From Mycolicibacterium cosmeticum (GTDB taxonomy: Bacteria > Actinomycetota > Actinomycetes > Mycobacteriales > Mycobacteriaceae), in NCBI RefSeq assembly GCF_000613185.1, contig NZ_CCBB010000003.1, positions 248,001 to 312,000 of the forward strand: a DNA stretch of 64,000 nt, given 5' to 3'. A model generated the notes under the pieces. The model made no database searches and had not been told where the DNA came from. It saw only the letters and a program-made list of their open reading frames with translations. Shown here in pieces: positions 7,285 through 16,187 of this stretch; positions within the stretch are counted from its first letter, which is position 1, and each line of letters opens with the position of its first letter. Position numbers and translations under genes: made by a program.

Positions 7285-10155
7285 ATGACCGAGGTGCAAG
7301 CGCTGCACGCCGCCCTGCGGGCCGCCGGGATCGGCGACGTCCGGGTGGACGGCACCAGCAGGGCCGCCTATTCCTCGGACGCGTCGCTGTACCGGGTGAT
7401 CCCGACCGCGGTGGTCTGTCCCGCCGACCATGACGAGGTGGCGGCGGTCCTGCGGGTGTGCCGGGAGCAGCGGGTGCCCGTCACCGCGCGCGGCGGCGGC
7501 ACCTCGATCGCCGGTAATGCGGTGGGCGCCGGCGTGGTCCTCGACTTCAGCCGGTACATGAACCGGGTACTGGCCATCGATCCCGACGCCCGCACCGCCG
7601 TGGTGCAACCCGGTGTGGTGCAGGCGGTGCTGCAACGGGCGGCCGCGCCGTTCGGTCTGCGGTTCGGGCCGGACCCGTCGTCGCTGTCGCGCTGCACCAT
7701 CGGCGGGATGATCGGCAACAACGCCTGCGGGTCCCGGGCCCTGGGCTACGGCCGGACCTCCGACAACGTCGCCGCCATGCGGGTTCTCACCGCGGCGGGC
7801 GACGACCTGCGGCTGGTGTCGGGATGGCGCGGCGCCGACCGTCCGGCCACACCGATGCTCGATGCGCTGGCCGACGTGACCCGGTCCGGACTGGCCACCA
7901 TCCGCACCGAATTCGGCCGGTTCGGCAGGCAGGTCTCCGGATACTCCCTGGAACACCTGTTGCCCGAGAACGGGTTCGACGTCGCCCGGTTGCTGGTGGG
8001 CAGCGAGGGCACGCTCGCGGTGTGCATCGAGGCGACGGTGGATCTGGTGCGCGAACCCGCCCACCGGATACTGGTGGTGCTGGGCTACCCCGATATCGCG
8101 ACGGCCGGTGACGCCGCCCCGGTGATCGTGGCGCACCGCCCGTCGGCGTGCGAAGGCATCGACTCCCGCATCGTCGACGTGGTGCGCGAGCGCAAGGGCG
8201 CCGGCGCCGTCCCGCCGTTACCCGCCGGTGCGGCATGGGTTTTCGTCGAAGTGGTGGGTGACACGAGCGACGAGGCGCACCGGCGCGCCGTCGAGGTGTC
8301 CCGCACCTGCGGTGCCGTCGACGCCCTGGTGGTCGAGGATCAGGCGCGGGCCGCCGCACTCTGGCGGATCCGGGCCGACGGAGCCGGCCTGGCCGCCCGC
8401 AGTCCCGTCGGACGGCCCGCGCACGCCGGCTGGGAGGACGCGGCCGTGCCGCCGGACCGGCTCGGCGACTATCTGCGCGAATTCGACGCGCTAATGGCCG
8501 AATTCGGGGTCACCGGCATGCCGTACGGCCATTTCGGCGAGGGCTGCCTGCACATCCGCATCGACCTGCCGCTGGACCGCCCCGGCGGCACCGCGGTGTT
8601 CCGGGATTTCGTGTCCGCCGCCGCCACCCTGGTGGCCGGCTACGGCGGATCGCTGTCCGGGGAGCACGGCGACGGCCGGGCACGTGGTGAACTGCTGCCG
8701 CTGATGTACTCGCCGGACGCGCTGGCGCTGCTGGCCGCGGTCAAACACACCTTCGACCCCGACGATCTGCTCAATCCCGGTGTGGTGGTGCGACCCGCTC
8801 CGCTGGACGCCGACCTGAGGGTGCCCGCCGCCCCGGCCCTGCGGCGCAACCTGGCCCTGGCCTACCGGCACGACGACGGGGACTTCAGCCAGGCGGTGCA
8901 CCGGTGCACCGGGGTGGGCAAGTGCCGCGCGGACAACAGCGGGATCGGCGAGGTGATGTGCCCGTCGTATGCGGCCACCCGGGAGGAGAAGGACTCCACC
9001 CGGGGCCGGGCCCGGGTACTGCAGGAGATGGTCAACGGCGGTGAGGTGCGTGGCGGCTGGCGGTCCCCGGAAGTGCATGAGGCCCTGGACCTCTGCCTGT
9101 CGTGCAAGGGCTGCGCCTCGGACTGCCCGACGGGCGTCGACATGGCCGCCTACAAGGCCGAGGTGCTGCACCAGAGCTACCGGCGGCGGGTCCGCCCGGC
9201 GTCGCACTACTCGCTGGGCTGGCTGCCGCGCTGGGCGAAGGCGGCAGCGGTGGCCCCCCGGTTGGCCAACTCGGTGATCGGACTACCGGTTGTCGGGCGG
9301 GCAGCGCTGACGGCGGCCGGGGTGGACCCGCGCCGGTCGGTGCCCGCGTTCGCACCGGAGACGTTCCGGAGATGGTTCCGCCGCAACGTTTCCGGCGGCG
9401 ATACGGCGGGGCCGCCGGGCACCGATGAGGTGCTGCTGTTCGTCGACACCTTCACCAACTACTTCGCGCCCGAGGTGGGTATCGCGACCGTCCGCGTCCT
9501 GCAGGACGCCGGATACCGGCCCCGGCTCACCGACGAGCAGCAGTGCTGCGGCCTGACCTGGATCTCCACCGGCCAGCTCGACGCGGCGCGGCGCATCCTC
9601 GGGCGCACCCTGTCCGCCCTGGCGCCGGCCGTGCAGCGCGGGGTACCGGTGCTGGGCATGGAACCGTCGTGCACCGCGGTGCTGCGCTCCGACGCGGCCG
9701 AACTCGTCGGCGGCGAGCACGCCGAGGCGGTCGGCGCCGCCACGCACAGCCTGGCCGAACTGCTCACCGCGCGGGGCTGGCAGCCGCCCCCGCTGGCGGG
9801 CACGACGGTGGTCGCCCAGCCGCACTGTCACCACCACTCGGTGCTGGGCTGGGGTGCCGACGCGCAGTTGCTGCGCGCGGCCGGCGCCGACGTGACCAGA
9901 CTCGCGGGGTGCTGCGGCCTGGCCGGGAACTTCGGGGTGGAGAAGGGGCACTACGAGGTGTCGGTTGCCGTGGCCGAACAACAGCTGCTGCCCGCCGTGC
10001 GGGCGGCCGACGCTGCGACGCCGATCCTGGCCGACGGGTTCTCCTGCCGCACCCAACTCGACGATCTGACCGATCGCCGGGGTATCCACCTGGCGCAGCT
10101 GCTCGCCGAGCGGCTCCCGGAGCCCACTATCGCCAAAACTGATCCAAAAAGGTAA
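7285..10155 (+). CDS. FAD-linked and [4Fe-4S] 2-hydroxyacid oxidase (GlcD-GlcF-like fusion)
   Basis: A fusion of about 956 aa. It has an N-terminal FAD-binding_4 domain (residues about 30-200, with ARGGGTSIAGNAVG), a FAD-oxidase C domain (about 270-530, ending LSGEHGDGRARG and DPDDLLNPG), an Fe-S segment with CTGVGKC (about 542) and CLSCKGCASDCP (about 604), and two CCG domains (CCGLTW about 754, CCGLAG about 876). This is the D-lactate/glycolate dehydrogenase layout in one chain, feeding electrons to the respiratory chain at the inner membrane. The substrate is inferred only. Start chosen at ATG 7285; ATG 7276 lies inside the operator palindrome. Controlled by the divergent FCD regulator. 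Confidence 0.88.
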   Translation: MTEVQALHAALRAAGIGDVRVDGTSRAAYSSDASLYRVIPTAVVCPADHDEVAAVLRVCREQRVPVTARGGGTSIAGNAVGAGVVLDFSRYMNRVLAIDPDARTAVVQPGVVQAVLQRAAAPFGLRFGPDPSSLSRCTIGGMIGNNACGSRALGYGRTSDNVAAMRVLTAAGDDLRLVSGWRGADRPATPMLDALADVTRSGLATIRTEFGRFGRQVSGYSLEHLLPENGFDVARLLVGSEGTLAVCIEATVDLVREPAHRILVVLGYPDIATAGDAAPVIVAHRPSACEGIDSRIVDVVRERKGAGAVPPLPAGAAWVFVEVVGDTSDEAHRRAVEVSRTCGAVDALVVEDQARAAALWRIRADGAGLAARSPVGRPAHAGWEDAAVPPDRLGDYLREFDALMAEFGVTGMPYGHFGEGCLHIRIDLPLDRPGGTAVFRDFVSAAATLVAGYGGSLSGEHGDGRARGELLPLMYSPDALALLAAVKHTFDPDDLLNPGVVVRPAPLDADLRVPAAPALRRNLALAYRHDDGDFSQAVHRCTGVGKCRADNSGIGEVMCPSYAATREEKDSTRGRARVLQEMVNGGEVRGGWRSPEVHEALDLCLSCKGCASDCPTGVDMAAYKAEVLHQSYRRRVRPASHYSLGWLPRWAKAAAVAPRLANSVIGLPVVGRAALTAAGVDPRRSVPAFAPETFRRWFRRNVSGGDTAGPPGTDEVLLFVDTFTNYFAPEVGIATVRVLQDAGYRPRLTDEQQCCGLTWISTGQLDAARRILGRTLSALAPAVQRGVPVLGMEPSCTAVLRSDAAELVGGEHAEAVGAATHSLAELLTARGWQPPPLAGTTVVAQPHCHHHSVLGWGADAQLLRAAGADVTRLAGCCGLAGNFGVEKGHYEVSVAVAEQQLLPAVRAADAATPILADGFSCRTQLDDLTDRRGIHLAQLLAERLPEPTIAKTDPKR

Positions 10156-10156
10156 A

Positions 10157-10189
10157 CTTGAGCGGAACAGACTCAACCTTGAGTACGTT
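10157..10189 (+). promoter_or_regulatory. HspR (HAIR) operator overlapping a SigH-like promoter of clpB
   Basis: CTTGAGC (10157-10163), 7 nt, ACTCAAC (10171-10177) differs from the HspR consensus CTTGAGT-N7-ACTCAAG by one base in each arm. A further CTTGAGT half-site follows at 10178-10184. Embedded in it, GGAACA (10164-10169), 17 nt and GTT (10187-10189) fit the mycobacterial SigH/SigE -35/-10 pattern. HspR repression and SigH activation of clpB are known in M. tuberculosis. The placement implies direct competition between repressor and sigma factor. Confidence 0.72.
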
Positions 10190-10233
10190 GGACAGTACGA
10201 CAAGCATTTTCTCCACAGGGAAAGGGAGGTGTC

Positions 10234-12780
10234 GTGGACTCGTTCAACCCGACCACGAAGACCCAGGCGGCGCTGACCTCGGCGCTGCAGGCGGCCACCG
10301 CCGCCGGCAATCCGCAGATCACGCCGGCCCATCTGTTGATGGCGCTGCTGACCCAGAACGACGGGATCGCCGCGCCACTGCTGCAAGCGGTCGGAGTCGA
10401 GCCCGCGACCATCCGGACCGAGGCCGAGCGCCTCGTCGGCCGGCTGCCGAGTGCCAGCGGTTCCAGTTCGCAACCGCAGCTCTCGCCGGAGTCGATCTCG
10501 GCCATCACCACCGCTCAGCAGCTGGCCACCGAGATGGACGACGAATACGTCTCCACCGAACACCTGCTGGTCGGCCTGGCCACCGGTAGCAGCGACACGG
10601 CCAAACTGCTGACCAACCACGGTGCCTCCCCGCAGGCGCTGCGGGACGCGTTCACCAAGGTGCGCGGCAGCGCGCGGGTCACCAGCCCCGACCCCGAGGG
10701 CACCTACCAGGCGCTGGAGAAGTACTCCACCGACCTGACCGCCCGCGCGCGCGACGGCAAGCTGGACCCCGTCATCGGCCGGGACAACGAGATCCGCCGC
10801 GTCGTGCAGGTACTGAGTCGCCGGACCAAGAACAACCCGGTGTTGATCGGTGAACCCGGCGTCGGCAAGACCGCGATCGTCGAGGGCCTGGCCCAACGCA
10901 TCGTGGCCGGCGACGTGCCCGAAAGCCTGCGGGACAAGACCGTCGTCTCGCTCGACCTCGGGTCGATGGTGGCCGGCGCCAAGTACCGCGGCGAATTCGA
11001 GGAGCGGCTGAAGGCCGTCCTCGACGACATCAAGAACTCGGCCGGTCAGATCATCACGTTCATCGACGAGCTGCACACCATCGTCGGCGCGGGTGCGACC
11101 GGCGAGGGCGCGATGGACGCGGGCAACATGATCAAGCCCATGCTGGCCCGCGGTGAGCTGCGCCTGGTCGGCGCCACCACGCTCGATGAGTACCGCAAGT
11201 ACATCGAGAAGGACGCCGCCCTGGAGCGGCGCTTCCAGCAGGTGCTGGTCGGCGAGCCGTCGGTGGAGGACACCGTCGGCATCCTGCGCGGGCTCAAGGA
11301 CCGCTACGAGGTGCACCACGGTGTGCGCATCACCGACTCGGCGCTGGTGGCCGCGGCCACCCTCTCGGATCGCTACATCACCGCCCGCTTCCTGCCGGAC
11401 AAGGCCATCGACCTGGTCGACGAGGCCGCCAGCCGGCTGAAGATGGAGATCGACTCGCGGCCCGTCGAGATCGACGAGGTCGAGCGCCTGGTGCGCCGCC
11501 TGGAGATCGAGGAGATGGCGCTGGCCAAGGAGGAGGACGAGGCGTCCAAGGAGCGGCTGGACAAGCTGCGCTCCGAGCTGGCCGACCAGAAAGAAAAGTT
11601 GGCGGAGCTCACGACTAGGTGGCAGAACGAGAAGGGCGCCATCGACGTCGTCCGCGACCTCAAGGAACAGTTGGAGGCGCTGCGCGGCGAGTCCGATCGG
11701 GCCGAGCGCGACGGCGACCTGGCCAAGGCCGCCGAGCTGCGCTACGGGCGCATCCCCGAGGTGGAGAAGAAGCTGGAGGCCGCCCTGCCGCAGGCTGAAG
11801 CGCGCGAAAACGTGATGCTCAAGGAGGAGGTCGGACCCGACGACATCGCCGAGGTGGTGTCGGCGTGGACCGGTATCCCGGCCGGGCGGATGCTCGAAGG
11901 TGAGACGGCCAAGCTGCTGCGCATGGAGCAGGAGCTGGGCAAGCGGGTGATCGGCCAGCGCAAGGCCGTGCAGGCCGTTTCCGACGCGGTGCGCCGGTCG
12001 CGGGCCGGTGTCGCCGACCCGAACCGGCCGACCGGCTCGTTCATGTTCCTCGGCCCCACCGGTGTCGGTAAGACCGAGCTGGCCAAGGCGCTGGCGGAGT
12101 TCCTGTTCGACGACGAGCGCGCGATGGTCCGCATCGACATGAGCGAGTACGGCGAGAAGCACTCGGTGGCCCGCCTGGTCGGTGCCCCGCCCGGGTACAT
12201 CGGCTATGACCAGGGCGGTCAGCTGACCGAGGCGGTGCGCCGGCGGCCGTACACGGTGATCCTCTTCGACGAGGTCGAGAAGGCCCACCCGGACGTGTTC
12301 GACGTGCTGCTGCAGGTGCTCGACGAGGGCCGGCTCACCGACGGGCAGGGCCGCACCGTCGACTTCCGCAACACCATCCTCATCCTGACGTCCAACCTCG
12401 GGTCGGGCGGCAGCGAGGAGCAGGTGATGGCCGCGGTGCGCTCGGCGTTCAAGCCGGAGTTCATCAACCGCCTGGACGACGTGATCATCTTCCACGGCCT
12501 GGAGCCCGGTGAGTTGGTGTCCATCGTCGACATCCAGCTGGCCCAGCTGCAGAAGCGGCTGGCGCAGCGCCGCCTCACCCTCGAGGTGTCGCTGCCGGCC
12601 AAGCAATGGCTGGCGCAGCGCGGTTTCGACCCGCTCTACGGCGCCCGTCCGCTGCGGCGGCTGATCCAGCAGGCCATCGGCGACCAGCTGGCCAAGATGC
12701 TGCTGGCCGGTGACGTGCACGACGGCGACGTGGTGCCGGTCAACCTCGGCGCCGACGGCGAGAGCCTGGTGCTGGGCTGA
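10234..12780 (+). CDS. clpB: ClpB protein disaggregase
   Basis: An AAA+ chaperone of 848 aa that, with DnaK, extracts polypeptides from aggregates in the cytosol. In order: N-terminal Clp repeats (about 1-150), AAA1 with Walker A GEPGVGKT (about 206) and Walker B IIFTIDEL-type motif, the coiled-coil M domain (about 410-530, rich in Lys/Glu), AAA2 with Walker A GPTGVGKT (about 607), and the C-terminal D2-small domain. Starts at GTG 10234 behind GGGAGG; the N-terminus [11 protein letters not shown] matches mycobacterial ClpB. Preceded by an HspR/SigH-type promoter and followed by a strong hairpin, so it is probably a single-gene unit. Confidence 0.97.
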   Translation: MDSFNPTTKTQAALTSALQAATAAGNPQITPAHLLMALLTQNDGIAAPLLQAVGVEPATIRTEAERLVGRLPSASGSSSQPQLSPESISAITTAQQLATEMDDEYVSTEHLLVGLATGSSDTAKLLTNHGASPQALRDAFTKVRGSARVTSPDPEGTYQALEKYSTDLTARARDGKLDPVIGRDNEIRRVVQVLSRRTKNNPVLIGEPGVGKTAIVEGLAQRIVAGDVPESLRDKTVVSLDLGSMVAGAKYRGEFEERLKAVLDDIKNSAGQIITFIDELHTIVGAGATGEGAMDAGNMIKPMLARGELRLVGATTLDEYRKYIEKDAALERRFQQVLVGEPSVEDTVGILRGLKDRYEVHHGVRITDSALVAAATLSDRYITARFLPDKAIDLVDEAASRLKMEIDSRPVEIDEVERLVRRLEIEEMALAKEEDEASKERLDKLRSELADQKEKLAELTTRWQNEKGAIDVVRDLKEQLEALRGESDRAERDGDLAKAAELRYGRIPEVEKKLEAALPQAEARENVMLKEEVGPDDIAEVVSAWTGIPAGRMLEGETAKLLRMEQELGKRVIGQRKAVQAVSDAVRRSRAGVADPNRPTGSFMFLGPTGVGKTELAKALAEFLFDDERAMVRIDMSEYGEKHSVARLVGAPPGYIGYDQGGQLTEAVRRRPYTVILFDEVEKAHPDVFDVLLQVLDEGRLTDGQGRTVDFRNTILILTSNLGSGGSEEQVMAAVRSAFKPEFINRLDDVIIFHGLEPGELVSIVDIQLAQLQKRLAQRRLTLEVSLPAKQWLAQRGFDPLYGARPLRRLIQQAIGDQLAKMLLAGDVHDGDVVPVNLGADGESLVLG

Positions 12781-12793
12781 CCTTCCCGCCGAA

Positions 12794-12843
12794 CAGACAC
12801 AGACTCCCGCATTTCCGCCCGGAAATGCGGGAGTCTGTGTCTG
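12794..12843 (+). terminator. 24-bp perfect hairpin after clpB
   Basis: Arms 12794-12817 and 12820-12843 are perfectly complementary over 24 bp, with a 2-nt loop. It lies 13 bp after the clpB stop and has no U tract, as is common for mycobacterial terminators. It would separate clpB from ttfA. Confidence 0.7.
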
Positions 12844-12929
12844 GTGGGGCGCAATATCAGCGCAAGTAATCGGGTTGTGACCGCAACGAGTTCCCGGTAG
12901 AGGGGTACCAGCAAGTACGCTAGGTCCCA

Positions 12930-13751
12930 ATGGTCCCTCTCTGGTTCACACTGTCCGCGCTCTGTTTCACCGGGGCGGCCGTGTTGTTGTATGTCGATAT
13001 CGACCGCCGGCGCGGTTTGGGCCGGCGGCGTAAGTCGTGGGCGAAGTCGCATGGCTTCGACTACGAGCACGAATCCCACGACATCCTCGATCGCTGGAAG
13101 CGTGGCGTGATGTCCACGGTGGGTGAGCACGTCACCGCCCGCAACGTGGTGCTCGGTCAGATCCGCGGTGAGGCCGTGTTCATCTTCGACCTGGACGACG
13201 TCGCCACCGTGATCGCCCTGCACCGCAAGGTCGGCACGAACGTCGTCGTCGACCTGCGGCTCAAGGACATCAAGGAACCCCGCGAGAGCGATATCTGGCT
13301 GCTCGGCGCGATCGGCCCGCGGATGGTGTACTCCACCAATCTCGACGCCGCCCGCCGCGCCTGCGACCGCCGGATGGTGACGTTCGCCCACACCGCGCCC
13401 GACTGCGCCGAGATCATGTGGAACGAGCAGAACTGGACGCTGGTGGCCATGCCGATCAGCAGCAGCCGCGCCCAGTGGGACGAGGGCCTGCGCACCGTCC
13501 GGCAGTTCAACGACCTGCTGCGCGTGCTGCCGCCGATTCCGCAGCCGGGCCGCAACGGCGTCGGGGTGCACGCCGGTCAGCCCGCGCTCGCCCGCCGCGG
13601 TGGGTCGCCGAGCCGCCCGCTGCTGCCCCGGCCGGCCGAACTGCCCGCCGGCCGCGGTGACCTGCCGCCCGGCCGTGCCGACGTGAGTCGCTATGTCGAC
13701 CAGCGCACACCGGTGCGCAATGGCCGGCAAGCTCCGCACTATCAGCGGTGA
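12930..13751 (+). CDS. ttfA: Trehalose monomycolate transport factor TtfA
   Basis: A 273-aa protein with one N-terminal membrane helix (residues about 3-23), a cytoplasmic domain (about 35-200, with RKSWAKSHGFDYE and TLVAMPISSSRAQWD), and a Pro/Arg/Gly-rich disordered tail. It corresponds to M. smegmatis MSMEG_0736 and M. tuberculosis Rv0383c, an essential part of the MmpL3 mycolate-export complex at the inner membrane and pole. Its position after clpB matches. The stop overlaps the next gene by 4 bp (GTGA). Loss should block trehalose monomycolate transport, according to published work on the family. Confidence 0.92.
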   Translation: MVPLWFTLSALCFTGAAVLLYVDIDRRRGLGRRRKSWAKSHGFDYEHESHDILDRWKRGVMSTVGEHVTARNVVLGQIRGEAVFIFDLDDVATVIALHRKVGTNVVVDLRLKDIKEPRESDIWLLGAIGPRMVYSTNLDAARRACDRRMVTFAHTAPDCAEIMWNEQNWTLVAMPISSSRAQWDEGLRTVRQFNDLLRVLPPIPQPGRNGVGVHAGQPALARRGGSPSRPLLPRPAELPAGRGDLPPGRADVSRYVDQRTPVRNGRQAPHYQR

Positions 13752-14533
13752 CCGGACCCGCCAAACCCGTCGCACTGATCACCGGCCCGACGTCGGGGAT
13801 CGGCGCCGGTTTCGCCCGTCGCTATGCCGCCGAGGGCTTCGACCTGGTCCTGGTGGCCCGCGACACCACCCGACTGGAAGCGCTCGCGGCCGAACTGCGT
13901 GACCACGCCCGAGTCGGCGTCGAGGTGCTGTCCGCCGACCTGGCCGTCGAAGCCGACCGCCGCAAGGTGGCCGACCGGCTGGCCGAGGGTGTGCAGGTAC
14001 TGGTCAACAATGCCGGCTTCGGCACCTCGGGCGAGTTCTGGAAAACCGACTACGCGAGGCTGCAATCCCAGCTCGACGTCAACGTCACCGCCGTGATGGC
14101 GCTGACCCACGCCGCACTGCCGCCCATGCTGGCGGCGGGCACCGGCACCGTGATCAACGTGGCCAGCGTGGCCGGGCTGCTGCCGGGCCGGGGGTCCACC
14201 TATTCGGCGTCCAAGGCCTGGGTGATCTCGTTCTCCGAGGGGCTGGCCAACGGGCTCGGCGGGACCGGGGTGAGCGTGCACGCGCTGTGCCCCGGTTTCG
14301 TGCACACCGAGTTCCACGACCGCGCCGGCATCGAGATGTCCGGCACGCCGTCGTGGTTCTGGCTGGAGGTGCCCGACGTGGTGCGCGACTGCCTGGCGGC
14401 GGTCGCCAAGGGCGAGGTGGTGATCGTGCCCGGCGCGCAGTACAAGGCGCTGACCGCGGCCGGCCGGCTGGCACCGCGAAAGCTGGTGCGCATCGTCACC
14501 AAACGTGTCGGTAAGGGCCGCGGGCGGACCTGA
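13748..14533 (+). CDS. Short-chain dehydrogenase/reductase
   Basis: A 261-aa classical SDR: nucleotide-binding GPTSGIG near residue 10, NNAGF (about 80), catalytic Ser in NVASVAG and the Tyr-Lys pair in YSASK (about 153-157). The C-terminal half has an extended helix typical of SDRs acting on lipid-like substrates. It starts at GTG 13748, overlapping the ttfA stop, and is directly followed by the lipoprotein gene (TGAATG), so ttfA, SDR and lipoprotein form one operon. In M. tuberculosis the place between Rv0383c and Rv0381c is held by pyrE; here it is this SDR. Substrate unknown. Confidence 0.85.
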   Translation: MTGPAKPVALITGPTSGIGAGFARRYAAEGFDLVLVARDTTRLEALAAELRDHARVGVEVLSADLAVEADRRKVADRLAEGVQVLVNNAGFGTSGEFWKTDYARLQSQLDVNVTAVMALTHAALPPMLAAGTGTVINVASVAGLLPGRGSTYSASKAWVISFSEGLANGLGGTGVSVHALCPGFVHTEFHDRAGIEMSGTPSWFWLEVPDVVRDCLAAVAKGEVVIVPGAQYKALTAAGRLAPRKLVRIVTKRVGKGRGRT

Positions 14534-15427
14534 ATGCGGGTGAAGCGGACGGTAGCGGCCGTGCTGACGGTGCTGCTGCTGGCGGCGTGTTCCGGTGGTG
14601 ACACCCCGGGTAACCCGTACGGTGCGCAGCAGGCCCGGATCGGCGAATCGCTGACGCTGCTCGGCTGGAACGTCTCGGTGGCCAATCTGCGCTTCGACGG
14701 TGACCGGGTGCTCGTCGATATTGACGCCGCCCCGGCCCAGGCCGGCGGCCCGCACGTCAAACCGGAGAGCCTGCGGTTCGGTCTGTACGGCGCGCTGGCC
14801 CATCCCATCGAGTCCAACGCCATCGGCGGCTGTGCCGACGCGACCAGCCTGAGCCTGCGGCCGGTGACCGGCGCCGACCCCCAACATCTCAGCGGCACAG
14901 TGTGTTTGGGTCCGCTGCGGGATCAGAGCCAGGTCCGCGGGGTGTACCTGTACTCGCCGGAGGAACGCATCCCGAAGACCACGGTGGCCTGGCCGGCGGC
15001 GTTCCCGGTGGGCCTGATGCCCACCGGCGACAGCGAAGCCGGACTGGTGCTGCACTCCACCAGCGTCGACGCGTTCCGCGCCGACGGCACCCAGCTCACC
15101 CAGGCCGCCCTCGGCGATCCGGCGGCGTTCGCCGGCAACGGCTACATGCTGATCGGCCTGTCCATCGACGGGACGGCGCAGCGTTATCGCGACGACTCGG
15201 CCGCGCGCGGTGGCCCACTAATGGTGCTCACCGGCCCGACCCTGCCGGGAAACGGCCTGTCCCATGCCTGTTCGGCGTACGGGTCCTCGCTGCTGATCCT
15301 GCCGGAGGCCAGCCTGGATGCCGTCGCGGTGCGCGCCTCGATGTGCACGCAGGGCGAGATCAACGCCGCACTGCTGTACCCGACGGTGTCGGTGGTGGGC
15401 ACGCACGCGGGGCTGTGGACCAAGTGA
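14534..15427 (+). CDS. Conserved mycobacterial lipoprotein (Rv0381c position)
   Basis: A 297-aa protein with a clear lipoprotein signal: basic start, hydrophobic core and lipobox LLAAC (Cys19). The mature part is rich in beta structure and contains conserved Cys near residues 97, 121 and 238, possibly disulfide-bonded. No catalytic motif is recognisable. Its position between the SDR after ttfA and the TrmH-like methyltransferase is that of Rv0381c in M. tuberculosis, so I read it as the orthologue, from context only. It would be anchored on the outer face of the plasma membrane. Function unknown. Confidence 0.75.
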   Translation: MRVKRTVAAVLTVLLLAACSGGDTPGNPYGAQQARIGESLTLLGWNVSVANLRFDGDRVLVDIDAAPAQAGGPHVKPESLRFGLYGALAHPIESNAIGGCADATSLSLRPVTGADPQHLSGTVCLGPLRDQSQVRGVYLYSPEERIPKTTVAWPAAFPVGLMPTGDSEAGLVLHSTSVDAFRADGTQLTQAALGDPAAFAGNGYMLIGLSIDGTAQRYRDDSAARGGPLMVLTGPTLPGNGLSHACSAYGSSLLILPEASLDAVAVRASMCTQGEINAALLYPTVSVVGTHAGLWTK

Positions 15428-15517
15428 CCCGAAGTCGAGCGCGAGTGAGGATCGCAGCGAGGGACGAGCGAGGACCGGAGCGAGCGGGAGACGAGGCATG
15501 AACACCGGCCCCACCAA
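15428..15517. other. GCGAG-rich spacer with a 6-codon reading frame
   Basis: This 90-bp spacer holds repeated GCGAG/GCGAGC words (15436-15496) and duplicates the CCAAGTGACC end of the lipoprotein gene at 15510-15519. An ATG at 15498 opens a frame of only seven codons that stops at the start of the next gene. It may be a leader or a recombined intergenic repeat; no clear terminator is seen. Confidence 0.4.
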
Positions 15518-16162
15518 GTGACCGGCCCGACCGAGTGGGGCGAGACCCCCGGCGTCGGCCCGTGGGAGGGCCCGCTGCCCTCCGGAGATGACGCTTCCCG
15601 CTACGACCCGCAGCTGTTGCGCGACGGCGACACCCGCAACGTCGTCGACGCGTACCGGTACTGGACCCGGGAGGCCATCGTCGCCGATATCGATCGGCGC
15701 AGGCACCCGCTGCACATCGCGATCGAGAACTTCGGCAGCGACGCCAATATCGGCACCGTCGTGCGCACCGCCAACGCCTTCGCCGTGCACACCGTGCACA
15801 TCGTGGGCCGGCGCCGGTGGAACCGCCGCGGTGCCATGGTCACCGACCGCTACCAGCGCCTGCAGCACCACGACAGCACCGCCGGGCTGCTGGAGTTCGC
15901 GGCCGGGGCCGGGCTGACGGTCGTCGCCGTCGACAACGTGCCCGGCTCGGTGCCGCTGGAAACCACCGTGTTGCCGCGGGACTGTCTGCTGGTGTTCGGT
16001 CAGGAGGGCCCCGGCATCACCCCGGAGGCCAGCGCCGGTGCGCGGATGACGGTGTCCATCGCGCAGTTCGGGTCGACCCGCAGCATCAACGCCGGTGTGG
16101 CCGCCGGCATCGCCATGCACGCCTGGATCCGCACCCATGCCGACATAACGGCGGCCTGGTAG
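15518..16162 (+). CDS. TrmH/SpoU-family RNA 2'-O-methyltransferase (Rv0380c type)
   Basis: A 214-aa SPOUT methyltransferase using S-adenosylmethionine. The three knot motifs are visible: NFGSDANIGTVVRTANAF (about residue 68), LVFGQEGPGI (about 158) and SIAQFGSTRSINAGVA near 186. The Asn and Arg of motif 1 and the Ser/Asn of motif 3 are the usual catalytic set. It lacks the N-terminal substrate domain of RlmB, so the target (tRNA or rRNA) is not evident. It starts at GTG 15518; no ribosome site is obvious. Synteny matches Rv0380c. Confidence 0.88.
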   Translation: MTGPTEWGETPGVGPWEGPLPSGDDASRYDPQLLRDGDTRNVVDAYRYWTREAIVADIDRRRHPLHIAIENFGSDANIGTVVRTANAFAVHTVHIVGRRRWNRRGAMVTDRYQRLQHHDSTAGLLEFAAGAGLTVVAVDNVPGSVPLETTVLPRDCLLVFGQEGPGITPEASAGARMTVSIAQFGSTRSINAGVAAGIAMHAWIRTHADITAAW

Positions 16163-16187
16163 GCCTCGATTGAGGCAGGATCTAGGC

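Noticed and set aside
9283..12930. A 1215-codon open frame on the minus strand opposite clpB
   Set aside because: It is antisense to a complete, well-conserved clpB and shows no domain; long antisense frames are a known effect of high third-position GC.
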